64,000 nt of DNA from Neodontobutis hainanensis (lineage: Eukaryota; Chordata; Actinopteri; Gobiiformes; Odontobutidae): assembly GCA_024349245.1 (NCBI GenBank), contig JALDNG010000536.1, forward strand, positions 62,001-126,000, in the 5' to 3' direction. The first letter of the stretch is position 1. Every line of letters begins with the position of its first letter. Shown piece after piece: positions 13,719-27,000 of this stretch. The notes under the pieces are model-generated. The model saw only the letters and a list, made by a program, of their open reading frames with translations. It was not told the DNA's origin and did no database searches. Both the position numbers and the translations under genes were made by a program.

Positions 13719-14029
13719 GTTATGGAAATTAAATTTTTGCAGATTTTAATCTCAAAAATTGGTTTTTTGGGATTTACGAAGTTGTTTCAAAGGTTGTGTT
13801 TGTTGTAGAAACACCTGACCGCTCAAGGAATACATAATACAATAACTCGTGGGCACGTATTTCCCGATTCAATAAAAATTTTGATATGTGGAAGTGGTTT
13901 GATACATTAAGAAATGATGGTTTCATTCATTTAACAGTAAATCATCACTACAATTTTATAGACACGGTTTCAATCGCTACTACCATCCATTTTGAAAGCG
14001 GTTGGCAAAATTTGAAACAAACACACTAA
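13719..14029 (+). pseudogene. Merlin/ISXO2-like transposase relic (copy 1)
   Basis: A decayed DDE-type transposase of the ISXO2 family, carried in animals by Merlin DNA transposons. In order: VMEIK (position of the family's VVEIDES), WFFGIYEVVSK (family WVFGG), ETPDRS (family DRTAET), FDMWKWFDTLRNDG (family SDCWKAY...NDEG), HLTVNH, FID and FESGW (family IEGTW). There is a frameshift between the first two blocks and a TAA after ETPDRSRNT, so it cannot make a full protein. Terminal inverted repeats and target-site duplications were not located. Confidence 0.8.
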
Positions 14030-17000
14030 GAACAATACGGGACTCATCGACCTTCACTTTTTAGTGATTTAATTGAATATATGTGGAGACAGTGGTACAA
14101 AAAATCTTTTAGTTATTTTATTCAACGCATCATTGGAATGTTTCCGATTAACTAAATTTTGTTATAAAATTAACAGTTGGCTTATTTTTTTTATTATTTT
14201 TGAATTAAATTTAATCACTTATTAATTTTGAGGATATTAAAAAAGTGCCGAAATGGAGTCAGATTTGAACGTTTTATATTTTTAGATTTCTTCTATTTGG
14301 ACACGACACCTGCTAATTTTTTGAAAGCATATAAAACTTTGGAACGATTCAACGAATAAAATTCATCGTTTTCTCTGAGTTAATTTTAAAATTATTTTCC
14401 TAAATACGCACGCCCCTTCCTATTTTTTATTTAACTACTATACTACACATATATTAACGTGATTTTTTCATCTTTAACGCGCGAATTAGGGCGAAGAGTT
14501 ATCTTTGGATCACATATTAAGTCAGGCAGGAAGAGATTTGGGATTTATCCTCAAATTCGAAAAAGAACGTTAAAAAACGACGAATAGTCTCGAAGATTAG
14601 TTAACAGTTAAAAATATTATTATTTAAAAAGTCAAATGTAGGTGATTCATTCCAGTCTATGTTTATGATTATCATAATTACATTTATAATTGAGTTTCGA
14701 TGAATTACATCTGGTTCTTTTAGATCGCAAGATGAATTAAACCGGTAATGTTGGTTTCCATTGTTAAAATGTGGACACCTGCTTGTGAAATTAAATCATA
14801 CGGCAGTTGCACTTTTATGCCTCATCTCTGGATGACTGTCGTCACCGATAAGTTTTAATTTTTGTAATTTGCGAATTTCACCTCCTTACCTCTCATCATG
14901 CCTCGGCCCCATATTTTTATGATTACCTTTGCCATTCAACTTGTTTGAGAATGAACGGGTTTACTTGGGTCAAATTAATTCGAGTAACAGTCAATATATA
15001 TAAATTCACAATATTCACGTGACGCACTTACAAATCTGCAGCTTTTGGAAAGTTACGAGTCCTCCTAATGTATGTCACAAGTAACGTTGATAATAATATA
15101 TGAAAATTTTACAAATATGATGATAAAAATTTGAGAAATGCGAAATTATTACTTTGTTTCAAATTTGACTCCATGATATAATATAAAATTTTAACGTTTA
15201 ATCTTTTTTTCTTTTTCCTTTTAAAAATTAGATGTTTTGATTGGTCAAATCGATAACTTGTCGGCTTTTTAAAATTATGACACTAAACTCTATCACTTAT
15301 GTGGGAATAATTTAAAGATAAAATTGTCATAGAAACATTGGTAAATTCATGAGAAGATATATTTACTCAAAGCACAACAGAATCAAGTCTAAGAGTTATA
15401 TTTTCCCCGAATGAATCTCAAAATATGCCTTGTACTTTTGGATGTCGTTGATAATTATCAGTGGAACGAGGGCTGTGTAGATTAAGGAAAATGCCTTAAA
15501 TTAAAAAACTTCAAAATCAGATAGTTGTATGTTGAATTCCGAAAATTAATGGTGTTCTTTCTGTTTAATAAGATGTAGTTTTTTCTGAGATAAAAAAGTT
15601 TGAATTTTTAAATACATATAAATGTTTAACAGGGGATATATATTTAAAGATATATAAATTACAGTGCAGGCTAGCAAATATGAGCGCTTATGTTAATCTG
15701 GCCAGAGTTTTCAATATTAATGATATTACGTGAAATGGTAAAAAAATAAGTTTAAAATAATGTAAATGGATTTAGAAAAGTTGTATAAATTGATAAAAGT
15801 ATGTCTTTCAACTGTGCGCAATAGAGAATAACTAAGAAACCTAAACTGGTTTTTGTGGAGTTTACAACGGTATAAAAGGTATGTCTTTATAGTATCGGTT
15901 TGAAAATATGAATGATCTAAAAATTAAATGAATCATTACTTGTAATGTTTATCCTGGAACTGTTACTTAGAAGAGTGGCGTACTTATTGTTCAGCTATTA
16001 GCGATTTAAACGATGATAAATACATAAAAGTAAATTTTTCTCTAAACTTTATAAATGCATGAGTTTATACTGAACATTGAGGATTTGTAGTTCAGATATA
16101 AAATTTAAAATCAGGATTTGGATTCGCGCCAAAAAACGTAATATTTGACGCAGATAATGGCGGAGAAAAAAATTTTTAAAAGAAAAAAATTAATTTTATT
16201 TTGTGTAAAATCAACGACTTTTAAAGTATTTTTTCATTTTTTTAAACCGCCATATTATACATACTTAACCGCTTTGTTCTCAAATATACAACACATAAAT
16301 CAAGCTGATTTTGAATTCTTACTACTAGGATTTAAAATTAATTTAAATTAATTTTGAATTGTAATAAATATTTCAGGTATTAGATTTTAATGCTCGTTTT
16401 TATTACATTTTATAAGTTAGCATATAAATTTCTGGATGTATTCAAATTTATACGTGACGTTCAATGATCTGTTCCAAAAATATGCCATTTTTATTGAAGG
16501 TCGTCCAATTTGAAAATTTACTCTAATATGCTTATTAAATTTAACAAGGTCATGAATGTAACATGTGGTCATTTAAGAGATGAAAATTCACATAGAGCAA
16601 TCAGTACTAGTAAGACTACATTGAAGGGGAGTTAACATTTATGAGAGTAAAATTTAGACATGCGCATATTTTGTTTAAAATCATTTTAATTTACAACAAA
16701 CTTCTCAAAATATTTGAGTTCTTTTGGTAAAAATTAAATTGAATTTTTTTCCAATTATACACTAATGAGCAAACTCGAGAATTTCTATCAAAGGTATCAA
16801 TAATACATTTCCTATTGATGAAACAACTATTATATACCTCGTTCACTGAGTTGTAAATTATAAATATGCGAATTCGATGTTTTTCAACGTATCGTGAATA
16901 TTTTTAATATCTGTTCTTTCAGGAGTATCATCGGCTCCCGCTTACTTAATGGATTAAAAAGTCACTTTCTTTGTTGAGAAATATCCGAGGAAGTAAAATT

Positions 17001-18152
17001 TTAACATCTGCAAGTTTTTGATTTTAGGATTTACATGACATAATTATCACAGTGGTATATCGCAATTTTTAAGGATAAAACAATACTTTTGCGCTTCGAA
17101 TTTTGTTTATTGTACCACGATTGCACGAAAATTTTGTTTAGCTAACAGTCATTTTAGGGGTTGATTGTCAAATTTAATTTATATAAAATCAATTTTATTT
17201 CATAGCAATCACATAAAGCTCTGAGTTATAAATAAAATTTATCTATATTTCAATAAATCATACCACGCAAACGAAAAATTGAAGAACTCAAAAAATTTTT
17301 TTTTTAAATTCTAATTCAACTCAAAAGTAGGAATTTATAATATTGGAGGCAGCCATCTTTTTTTGCGCACCCATTTCAGGATTTTCGCTTTTCGAAAATT
17401 TAAAAGTGCACAATTTTACTTCATATTAATTTTTAAAGTATAAAAATTTTTTGAGAACTCGCTTAAGGGTTAGACCGCCCCTATTTTTTAACCGGTACAA
17501 ATTTTAAGCCATATATTACTAAGTTGATTTAAGTCGCAAAGTCTAAGTTAATTTCGGTGATAGGATCTCTTTCATGAGTGACTGTGATAGTTTTTGAAAT
17601 CAAAAATAATAACAAGTTTGTTTAATCTAAATTCGTGAACACTGTCTAATTGTGTATAAATGTATTTGTGCCCTTTTAAGCATTATTAAATGTTAGACGC
17701 ATCCTGTCTGACTTATAAAATATGCACAAATTTATTTTTTCTGTCTTTTAACTTACAATAACTTCAAAATACGACTACTATTCGGGTTTACCATTTATTT
17801 GCACTCTTCGGTTTTGTCAAATTGATGTAAACAAGTAACAAATCATTTAATAATTTTTTAAAAAATGTTTCTTAATTGAGAAATTCGGGTCAAATTGTGA
17901 ATTAAATTTAATTTAATGTTTGATTTTTTGAATAATTTAGCCTTTAAAAAACTTAATTTTGGACATGTAATTTAAATATAAATATTCCTGTAAATGTAAA
18001 GTAATTTCGTGACTGGATGAATACAAGCCAAATTCCCACGTTGTCTGTTTAAAATAAAAACCTATCTGCATATTTTTACCAACTTCTATGTTATTATATG
18101 TGTTGTAGAAAAGCTTCCAACAGTTTGAACAGCTTAAAGTAGTCTTAAATAA
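14030..18152. other. Intergenic, no gene supported
   Basis: About 4.1 kb, AT-rich, with one CATGCGCA at 16659-16666. An ORF of 68 codons at 16145-16351 is lysine/phenylalanine-rich and looks like chance. Confidence 0.45.
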
Positions 18153-18160
18153 TGCGCATG
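18153..18160 (+). promoter_or_regulatory. CATGCGCA-type motif at the SETD3-like start
   Basis: TGCGCATG ends 7 nt before the ATG at 18168. It is one of ten copies of this 8-mer in the first 40 kb and resembles half of the NRF-1 consensus (YGCGCAYGCGCR). A role as a core promoter element is inferred from position and recurrence only. Confidence 0.45.
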
Positions 18161-18167
18161 TCCGAAT

Positions 18168-19670
18168 ATGATGGATTCGATAAAAGACAATCTTATTGAT
18201 TTGCAAACTCTTTGTTGTACCTGTTTGTATGGTTTGCAGGATGAAGATCTGTTATCTTTGGTTCATAAGATTTTTGAGTTGATAAAGAAAGATATATTTC
18301 TTCCACATTTTGTATACGACCAGCTATGCAAAGTTGACCGTTTTAAATGCGTAATATTTAAAATTTATTTTAGTGCAAGGAATTGTTAGATTCCTTTTCG
18401 AAAAAATACGGCAAACAAAACGTCGAAGTTTTTAGAGTTGATGAAACATCGTTAGGATTGCGCGCAAAACATGATTTTGAAGAAGGAACATTTCTAACCG
18501 TTAGGTGTGTTAAATAGTTTCAGGTTCCTTACCACGAGGTCTTCTGTGCATTGAAGTTTAAAAACAGAAAGGAGCTGAGACCCGTTTTTCGCGAGGCCAC
18601 AATAAGTGGAATGGAAAATGTAAGACTTGCATTTTTTTTGCTCATTGAATTTTATTCATTGGATAAATCGCCATTTTGGAAATATTTTAAAACTCTTCCA
18701 GCCTATGTTGATAATATTTGCCTGATGACAAAAATTCACTTTGATTTGATCTACCATACTCATCTTTTCAGGAGCACCTGTGTTTCATGGATTAGTCTCA
18801 TACGTCAATATTCACACCTTCACCTTCGTATTTTGGATTGGAAAAAATCAAACCTCAAAGACGTGAGAGGCTTCATCAATAGTATGGATATACACAAAAA
18901 ATTTTCTCTTAAAGATTACATGTCGCAAAAATTTTTTAAACTTTAGGTGGGCGGTGGCTATCGTTATGTCTCGCAATTTTCCATTTGAGAAAGATGGCCA
19001 AGAACATTTGTGTCTCGTTCCAATTCTCGATCTATGCAACCACGATTCTTCTTCTGAGTTAGCTTATTTTTCAAAAGAACCAATAAATTTCTTTGGTCTC
19101 TCGAAAAAATCTCACTCTAAAAACGAAGAGCTGTCAATAAAATACAGCATGCAGCTGCAGGGTTACGATTCACTAATGTTTCGTGGCTTTTTGCCGTCAG
19201 ATGTTGAATATATCAAAGCTTTCATAAGTATGTCATATAGAAAATCAGACGTATTGATATCATCTAAGATGAATATGATGGTTGATTTCGGTCAAACGCC
19301 TGTTTGTACTCTTCAGATTAATTTTGATGATTGGTGGTCGGGAGTAAATTTGAAAGGAATTCGAATATATGCTGCAAATTCTAATGATATGTCTTTTTTC
19401 AATTGTCTGACAAGAGCCGAGCTCGAGGATGTATTAACTGCTTCTACGGGATTCACAACAAGAAACGAAGAAATGTGCGCCTTTCTAGTCTTTCAAATGC
19501 TGAAAAACATCATTAAAAAAAAAGACGGATTCAATGATAATTTTCGGAAAATTAAAAATCAGTCGAATTTCATCAAAGATATAAAACGTGTTTTTGAATC
19601 AGAGTTAAAAATACTAGAACACGGTTTGGATTATTTAGTCAAAAAATTTCCCAAACTTGTCCAACAGTGA
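18168..19670 (+). CDS. SETD3-like SET-domain protein N-methyltransferase
   Basis: SETD3 methylates a histidine of actin. Exons: 18168-18350, 18374-18499, 18524-18921 and 18947-19670, with introns of 23, 24 and 25 nt; product 476 aa (human about 594). The SET part starts near residue 85 with SLGLRAKHDFEEG (family GLGLRATRDI), then FLTVP and the inserted helical region with PFWKYFKTLP. It resumes across the third intron with MWAVAIVMSRNFP and LVPILDLCNH; N267-H268 is the cofactor-binding pair. EELSIKY ends in the SET tyrosine, Y302. The rest is a helical Rubisco-LSMT-type substrate-binding domain ending at LVKKFPK. Tail and N-terminus are shorter than in SETD3. The WAV..VM.R......L.P..D.CNH order favours SETD3 over SETD4/SETD6. 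The start was chosen as the first ATG giving a collinear exon 1. Confidence 0.85.
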
Positions 19671-20977
19671 GCCAAAAGTAAATTTTTAACATTTAATTCT
19701 CAATATTTAGCTCTTTTTACTCATAGTTTTAGGTTTAGTATTTCATAATGTTACTTGAATTATTTTTAAATAATTTTTAAGCCTAATTCATGCATTATAA
19801 TTTCGAAACATCCATGAATTGTCATCTATGTATTTTGAAAGTTCTCAAGTATTTTGGTATTTTTATCATTAGTTTTAATTTTAAGCGAGAATATGGATAT
19901 ATTTGATGGAACTAACTAGTTTCTGATTTTTTATTCGATTAAATTTATCTTTAATCAGCTTTGATTTTTGATTTATACTGTTCCCATTTATTTATATTGC
20001 GAAAAATTCTTCGTCGTTCATTTATTTAAAAGTAGGCCAAGTTCAGATTATTTATTAAGTTTTTTTAATTTTTTTCATCATACAGTTATTTTTTCTTCAT
20101 CCGCATTCATCAAAATATAAACTATATGACACGTATAGCTGAAGGCTTTAGCGTTTCTCATAATTTTTAGCATACATAACCAAATTGATGAAATTGTTAA
20201 AATTTTTACATACTCTACCAAAACTTAAACCTTATTATTTACATAAAATCTCTATTTTTATTTTATGACCAGAGTCACATTTTCGACCTATGAGTTGTTT
20301 TATTACAAATAACCATTATACCATTTGAAAATTACAAATGAGAAAAGATGAAGTTTTTCAATTCTAACAGAAAAAACAGTTTTTAACTTTGATAAGATAC
20401 ATAAGTTTTTCTTCTAAAGAAAAATAGATTCATAAATAAGCTCGATCATGTGAGATATGGGTTATCATTCTGCGGTTAATATTATAATTGACATAATTTG
20501 TGGTTAAAAATCCTGTCAGGTTATTGATCTTCAGATTTTCCATTTTAAATTTAAAAATATGATACTTTCGAGTTTGGATAATGCACGGTTATACTTACCT
20601 GCCATGCGTAAAAATTCCAAAGTCGATTTTTTCTTAAAAACAAGTGTCGAGAAGGACACAATATAGAAATATAAAGTAGAATAAGAATTTATATGTGATT
20701 GATCACTTTGATGAATAAAATAGTGACAGATGGCTGATATTTAGTTGTCAAAATATATCTTAATAATTATTATAGTGTTCTTAAAAACTATTAAAACCTC
20801 AAGGAGAGATTTTTTTTTGTGTTTGCCTAAAAATAATTTTTTTTCTAAAAGGCTGAACTCAGATTTATTTGTTACACTACGCTGTTTCGAGTTTTTTTAC
20901 CATTATGAATATCTTTTTATCTGCACAATTAAAAATCCAAATACTTAATATTTGGATGCTTAATTTCCTGATTATAG
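19671..20977. other. Intergenic
   Basis: AT-rich. A 67-codon ORF at 20745-20948 may be chance or an unplaced exon of the next candidate. Confidence 0.35.
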
Positions 20978-21312
20978 ATGTTCTTAGCGCAGGAAGTTAT
21001 TGAGAACCGTCATATATTAGTGTTCATAATCTTAAAAGTCTTCTACTTCAGTCTCTTAACTTCGAAATTTCAATTTTTTGATCAAACAACAATCGTCATC
21101 TTACTTAGAACCTTTGATGAAGAATTAACCAAGGATCATTATAGGTTACTTCCTCAGGTATAATTTTAAAAAGTTTTGCTGAGGTGAAGTTACATATTTA
21201 TCGCAAAATTGCCACTGAAAATAACAGAGTGAAGTTTTGTGAAATTTTTCATAGTCGCACACGCGCAAAAAACGTTAAAAAAGGCAATATAAACACTTTT
21301 AAAATTTTTTAA
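20978..21312 (+). CDS. Possible two-exon gene, unrecognised
   Basis: An open frame from ATG 20978 to 21157 joins, across a 26-nt GT...AG intron (21158-21183), to a second open frame that ends at TAA 21310-21312. Together they give 102 aa. The intron size is right for this genome and the junction region reads as ordinary protein (DEELTKDHYRLLPQ, then VKLHIYRKIATENNR). No domain is recognised, and ORFs of this size also arise by chance here. Confidence 0.25.
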
Positions 21313-23675
21313 TGATTTCATGAAATAAAATATTTGTGTAGAAAATGATTAAATCTCTTTAGGGAAATACATTATTGAGAATCTGTTAATTAGTGGTATT
21401 GAAGTTAAAAAAAATAGTTCCAGAAATGTTCTACCCATCTTTGACCAATGTCTTCTTTCCAAATTCACAACAAAAACCAGTCTTTTTTTATCTCTTTCGA
21501 CGCTGAGTGACATAACTTTTGAAACAGTTGTTTAAACCCTTAAACGTGCTGGCATGCGCGCCAGTTTAGATATCGATAAAATTTTCACAATGGTTTTCCG
21601 TGCAAGTTGTCTGGTTAAAATTTTTCAAACTCAATCGGCGAATTCATAGATTATCAGGTATAACAGACTACGAGAATAAAAATGCACAACATTCTCATTT
21701 TTTTTTATTTCTTCAATCTGGTAACTCTACGCCAATTATTATTTGTCATTAGTTCTTTCCGTAGCCGCATATGTCTGTACCGGATATACACGAAGACCTA
21801 CTCTTATTTAAACTCGATATTTACACCGATCCCTACAATAATTAATCCCAGTTTCGATTAAAAAATTATTGAAATTTTCGAAATAAAAACGAGTGTCTCA
21901 TCATAACATTCTTGAATATGAACAAGACCCATTGCCCAGATGAAGGTCCGAGACCATCTATGCATATTAAATTTAAGAATAAAAAGAATCTTATTTCCCG
22001 CCCTCTATGTTTACAAAAAACGATTTAGAGAATATACAAATTTATTCGATTTATATTTTGAAAAACTAAAAAAGATCGTTACATGCAACAAAGCCAGAAA
22101 ATTTACTGTGGTAACTTATTCAAGTTAAAAATATGCTTGCTTCAAAATGATACCCGAGATCAAACTGTTGAAATGCAAATCGGAAGAATTCTAATAATAT
22201 CCATTATTACCATGTTCGGACTATCTGGTAAAATGGATTTTTAACTAGACATGCGCATTTTTAGACCACCCTGAGTAAAAATTGCGATAATAAGATGGGG
22301 TTAAACCGATATATTACAAAAATTATCGAAACCGTGAATGATTCTTAATTTATTTAACTGATTAAAATTATGACATTTGAAGTTAGATCTGCGAGTGTAT
22401 TTTTAAAATGAAAAGACATCAAAATGTAAACGTAGCTCTATTTCTACTTTAAACTCTATATATAAATTAAATCGAAATTAAAAATTTATTTCGTTCAAAT
22501 ATTGTGTCGTCTTTAAACTATATTTATTTCCTATAAAACCATCAAAAGTTATCATCTGAAATAGAAGTATTTATCACTCAGTAAACACCCATTTTGAAAT
22601 AGATTTCAACTATAATAAAGGCATTTTTGTGGAAGGTTTACTAAAAACGGAAAATAAAATTTTAATTTGAATGAGATTAACATATACATGTTATATATGT
22701 ATCCAGGCCGTTAGCAGACAAATTATGGCTATATTTATGACATGCTCAGAAGGGAAGAAAACTATGATCCTTCTTTTTTTCAATAAAAACATCAAAAACA
22801 TAACATTCACATTGTATATTGAAAAAAAACAGGATGAGTAACACGTATAATGAAATCTTCAAAATTTCCTGTATACCTAAATATTAGGACGATATAGATT
22901 AACGAAACATGAAATACTTCTTTGGAAACAATTCCAAACATGTCATATTTAAGTTATTTGCGAATTCAACGTCTCTGGGCTCCATGATATTTTATTTTCT
23001 CAAACTTAAATTAGATTTTGTATATCTTTAAACCAAAATAAATAATCAATAAAAATTCATTGTAATAGCAAAAATGTTTGCTTGAACAAAAGCATGGATC
23101 TAGAAATTCGCAGTTTATGGCATATTTACGACATTATATCAGTCACGAAAATATAATCAAGAAAAAAGTTAAATTAAGCTGAGAGCTAATTTCGAAACAA
23201 CCAAAGCACCTCCAATATATGATTCTTAAGAATTTTATTCCACAATTAGAACAGAATTTTTAAACGTCAGAAAAAGAAAAAGCAATGCTTTTAAGTAATA
23301 TACATTACGCAATCGCAAATAATTGACTAAAATTGGCTTAGTCGCATTTCGAATTTGATTTTCCCTAAATATTGAATGAAACATAGCTCAAATATAATAT
23401 TCTTTTGAATAAATTTTATTTGGTTTTATGCAATTTGATGACGTTCAAATTCTTATTCTTGGATGTTTAAAGAACGAATTCTCGGATGACCGAGAGAAAA
23501 AATTAGAAGATCGTTTCGCGTTTTTCGTTGAATAGAAAATGTTTCACGTTGGTTATCGGATAAAAATTAAAAAAATAAACATAATTTAAATTTAGTTTGA
23601 TAAAAATATAAACGAGTTATTTATAGATAACACGTTTGGTAATATTCGTTTGTTTTCGGAAATAATATTATTGCA
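21313..23675. other. Intergenic
   Basis: AT-rich. It holds CATGCGCG at 21553-21560 and CATGCGCA at 22250-22257. Two codon-rich stretches at about 21380-21530 and 21587-21770 on the + strand could be further exons of the 20978 candidate, but I could not join them convincingly. Confidence 0.3.
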
Positions 23676-24071
23676 ATGAATCAAGAAGTGGAAAGATACA
23701 TCCAGGATTAATTCAAGAGTATTACATCGATTTATCAAACAACCGTCAAGTAATGGCCGCTAAATATTACGTATTTAACAACACTTATATAGGAACCACT
23801 TTCTACACTCACGTACCAGGACGAGGTAATACATGGACAACAGCTGATAAATAACAAATTCTGCGGCCTTGCGTTTCAAAACCTACAAATCAGTGTCACC
23901 GGTGTCAACATGCAGCCGATGATCGATGGAAAGTTCATCGTTTTCATCTACGGCCAGCTCCGAGATGGGAACGACAACCCGCTACCATTCTCCGAAACCT
24001 TTGTTTTCATTCCAGTTGGAGACAAACTCAAGATTTTCAACCAAGTTTTCAAAATTACTACTCAAGCCTAA
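23676..24071 (+). CDS. Nuclear transport factor 2 (NTF2)
   Basis: NTF2 carries RanGDP back into the nucleus and binds FG nucleoporins. Exons: 23676-23770 and 23793-24071, with a 22-nt intron at 23771-23792; about 124 aa, matching the family's 125-130. Recognisable blocks are LIQEYYIDLSNNR (family FIQHYYQLFDNDR), STLTYQDEV...G (family S.LTWEG), GLAFQNLQISVT (family LPFQKIQHSIT), QPMIDGKFIVFIYGQLRDG (family QP...VMVLGQLK.D) and FSETFVF (family FSQVF.L). The start ATG at 23676 gives MNQEVERYIQ, the right length for helix 1, but one base is missing between this and LIQEYY (around 23704-23710), so the zero frame hits TAA at 23709. A 32-nt intron at 23688-23719 would restore frame but remove the conserved LIQE. 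Confidence 0.85.
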
Positions 24072-27000
24072 ATGATGTGACTTTTTCCAATATAAGATTT
24101 TTATTATTGATATTTTTTGAATATTTCTTTTCCAAAATATTATGAAGGAATCGTTGTTTTAAAGCTTATCTTTGTTATTTTATTTTTGAACGGTTATTTT
24201 GAAACCACTTGTTATTTTCATATTCCAAAAAAAGTATAAAGTGATAAGCGGACTTCCGATTCCCGCATTCAGACAGACGTAGAATATAATTTTTCGCTGT
24301 AATATTCACATTTATTCCATCCTTTTCGTATAACATTTAAACAAAGGTTATTTTCTTTTAAGTTAACCTATTTATATCTAAAATATTTTGATTCGTGAAT
24401 TCTTACTGCATCTAATAACTTATACTTTTGAAATTTAATCATTCATAATTTAGTAAACATGAAATATTTTTATTATTCAGAATTTAACCCTCTTAAAAAC
24501 CACTTTATATTATTTAAACTAGTTTTACCCGACACCTGCTAAAATTGCGTCATCTTATACAAAATCTATTGTTAATCCCGCCAAATTAACATTGATCAAA
24601 ATGTTCCATTTCTGATATCATCTTTTTGTAGAAAACTTTTGATTTATTGTATTTTTGTCATTAATCATTGAACAAAACCACAAATCTTGTGCTAATCGAT
24701 GATTTACTTTGATCAGTCATTGTTATAATTTTGTAATTTGAGTATTTTTAAATTGATAAATTATCCTGCTTCTAGCAGTATTTGTGGCCAAAGTGATAAC
24801 TGTTAATTTTGGATAGATTTATTCCAACTCACCATAGTTATAAGTAAATGTCGGTTTTTTGATTTGTATTCAATTTTTATTTAAGTTCAATCAATTTTAA
24901 TCTAACGATGACTGAATGTTGACCATAGGAATATTAAGATGTTTCCCTCATCTGTTAATTTAAATCAGATGATATTTTTTAATTATTTTTCAACACGAAT
25001 AGAAGAGTTTTTGTGTTTTATTTTTATCTTGGACATGTTTAATTAATTTTGATGTGAACTTAAGGCCTTCTTTTGTTTCTGTTATCTCGTATTTTAATGA
25101 TAAAAAATTTGTCCGATGTGTTTATTTCACTTGGCTCACTTTTCAAATGGCTAATTTTATTCCCAATTGTAAATGCTTCGTTTGAAATCAAGTCTCTCAT
25201 ATTTTAAGATGTTATGGTCATGTTTACTAATTTAACGAGTGAAGATCATTCTTATATTAATCCAATATCATTCGTCATAATTTAATTACGTACATTCGTT
25301 TTATTTATAAAACTGAAGTTTTAGGTTTTCTGACTCTATTCACATAAAAATAAATTAATTCATAACTTTGCGATAAAAGTTAGCTATGGCCAAAAATAAA
25401 TGAATGGTTCTTCATTTATGCTATCAATCAACAGAAAACAGCAAAGTTGGCCAAAAATCTCAGTTTCTTATTTTGCTTAAAGTATTTTTGTTACAATTTA
25501 GAATTTTCATCACGTCGAAATTTGATTTATAAATTTGTATTCTTTTAAATTTAGTACGTATTACGCAGTCGTTGTAAAAGATAGACTACGCACGCATGGT
25601 CATGGTTTTCTAAGGAAATTCAAGTATTTTATTGCAACGCTTATCATTTAATTTGTACTATTTTCGCATCATAAAGATAACTTAAGATATATTATGTTTC
25701 TTGCTAACTTTTGTATAGTTTATAAAAAATTCATTGCTTCATTTAATTCATAACTATGACATATCTTTAAAACAACAGAGTTATATTTTAAAAATCCCGA
25801 TAAATTTAACATATACAAGAAGAAAAATGTGCAAAAATATGAAACATTATCCTTTTAAATGCCTTTAATTTAATTTTAGCATAATTGAACCAAGTTTAAC
25901 ATTTCAATGAATTCTTTAATTCTGTTTTTACGTTTTCATATGAATTGATTCAGAAGTCTGGAAATATTTTAATGCGCACTTCATGCATTTCCTCGCAATT
26001 TGTATTCAAAAACTGATTAGATTTTTTTAATTTTTATCTAACTTGAGAATCGAAAATACAAGGTGTCATTTACAATTTTATTAAAATATCCGAAATTTCT
26101 AATTTTACCATATGAACGCCATTCATCGCTGTGATTATTATCCCACGTCTACAATTTTCGTGAATTTTTGGAATTAAAGTAGTTTATGGATGGTTTGGTA
26201 TTATTTTTAAAAAAATAGTTTCTGGACTGAAAACATCATTTATACAGAAATACAGATTTATATTTTGCGTTGCTCTACGGCTAAGCTTTTTGTTTTATTA
26301 AACTTTCATCTATATGGCTGAAAACACAATTTTAAGCTAATTTCACAAGATTATCTCCTGACACTTCATAAACTCTTAAAATAGCAAATAATTGATTAAA
26401 AAGTTATTGGTATACTTCTATTTCACAAGGATTTCCTCATAAGAAAATTATAGAGCAAAAAATTTAAATTATAAGAGCGTTTAACATAAGGAATGACAGA
26501 TTTCTATAATTGTTCTAATTCTAACAGAAATATGATTTATCCCATAAACAGATTCTTTGAATAGATCAGTGCGCTTTTTCATCGTTTGAGGCAAAATATT
26601 CTTCCATTTACCTCAGATTGTTCAATTCACTACACGGTTTTTGTTCAATGAAGAAACCATTTAAAAAATGTCAGACTTTGAGTAAATAAAAATGTCTCGC
26701 TTTGGACTTTTATGAATTACATTAAATGTAAGCCTGCTCCAAAGATTTATGCCAACGAATCACTCTATTTATTTATAAAATATATCACGAAATTTAATCT
26801 TATTAAACTGCGTTATAGCTGTCAAACGTTTGATCTTAAAATAATTTCATGCTCAGATGTAACTATACCCTTAATTAAGTGTAACAGTTTCGACAGCCTT
26901 AAAATTACAGATTTTTGTTCATCAATACACTGATTGTCTATTTTAAACATTGAAGTTGCCTCAATCACAAGTAATTTAAAAGCAAAACGCAAAACTATTC

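Noticed and set aside
23688..23705. 18-nt GT...AG introns in NTF2 (also 23826-23843)
   Set aside because: Removing them leaves an immediate stop; the 22-nt intron at 23771-23792 gives a collinear NTF2.
26712..26933. 73-codon ORF starting with ATG
   Set aside because: Stops are about one in twelve codons at this composition, so some dozens of 60-75 codon ORFs are expected by chance; no homology or splice support.
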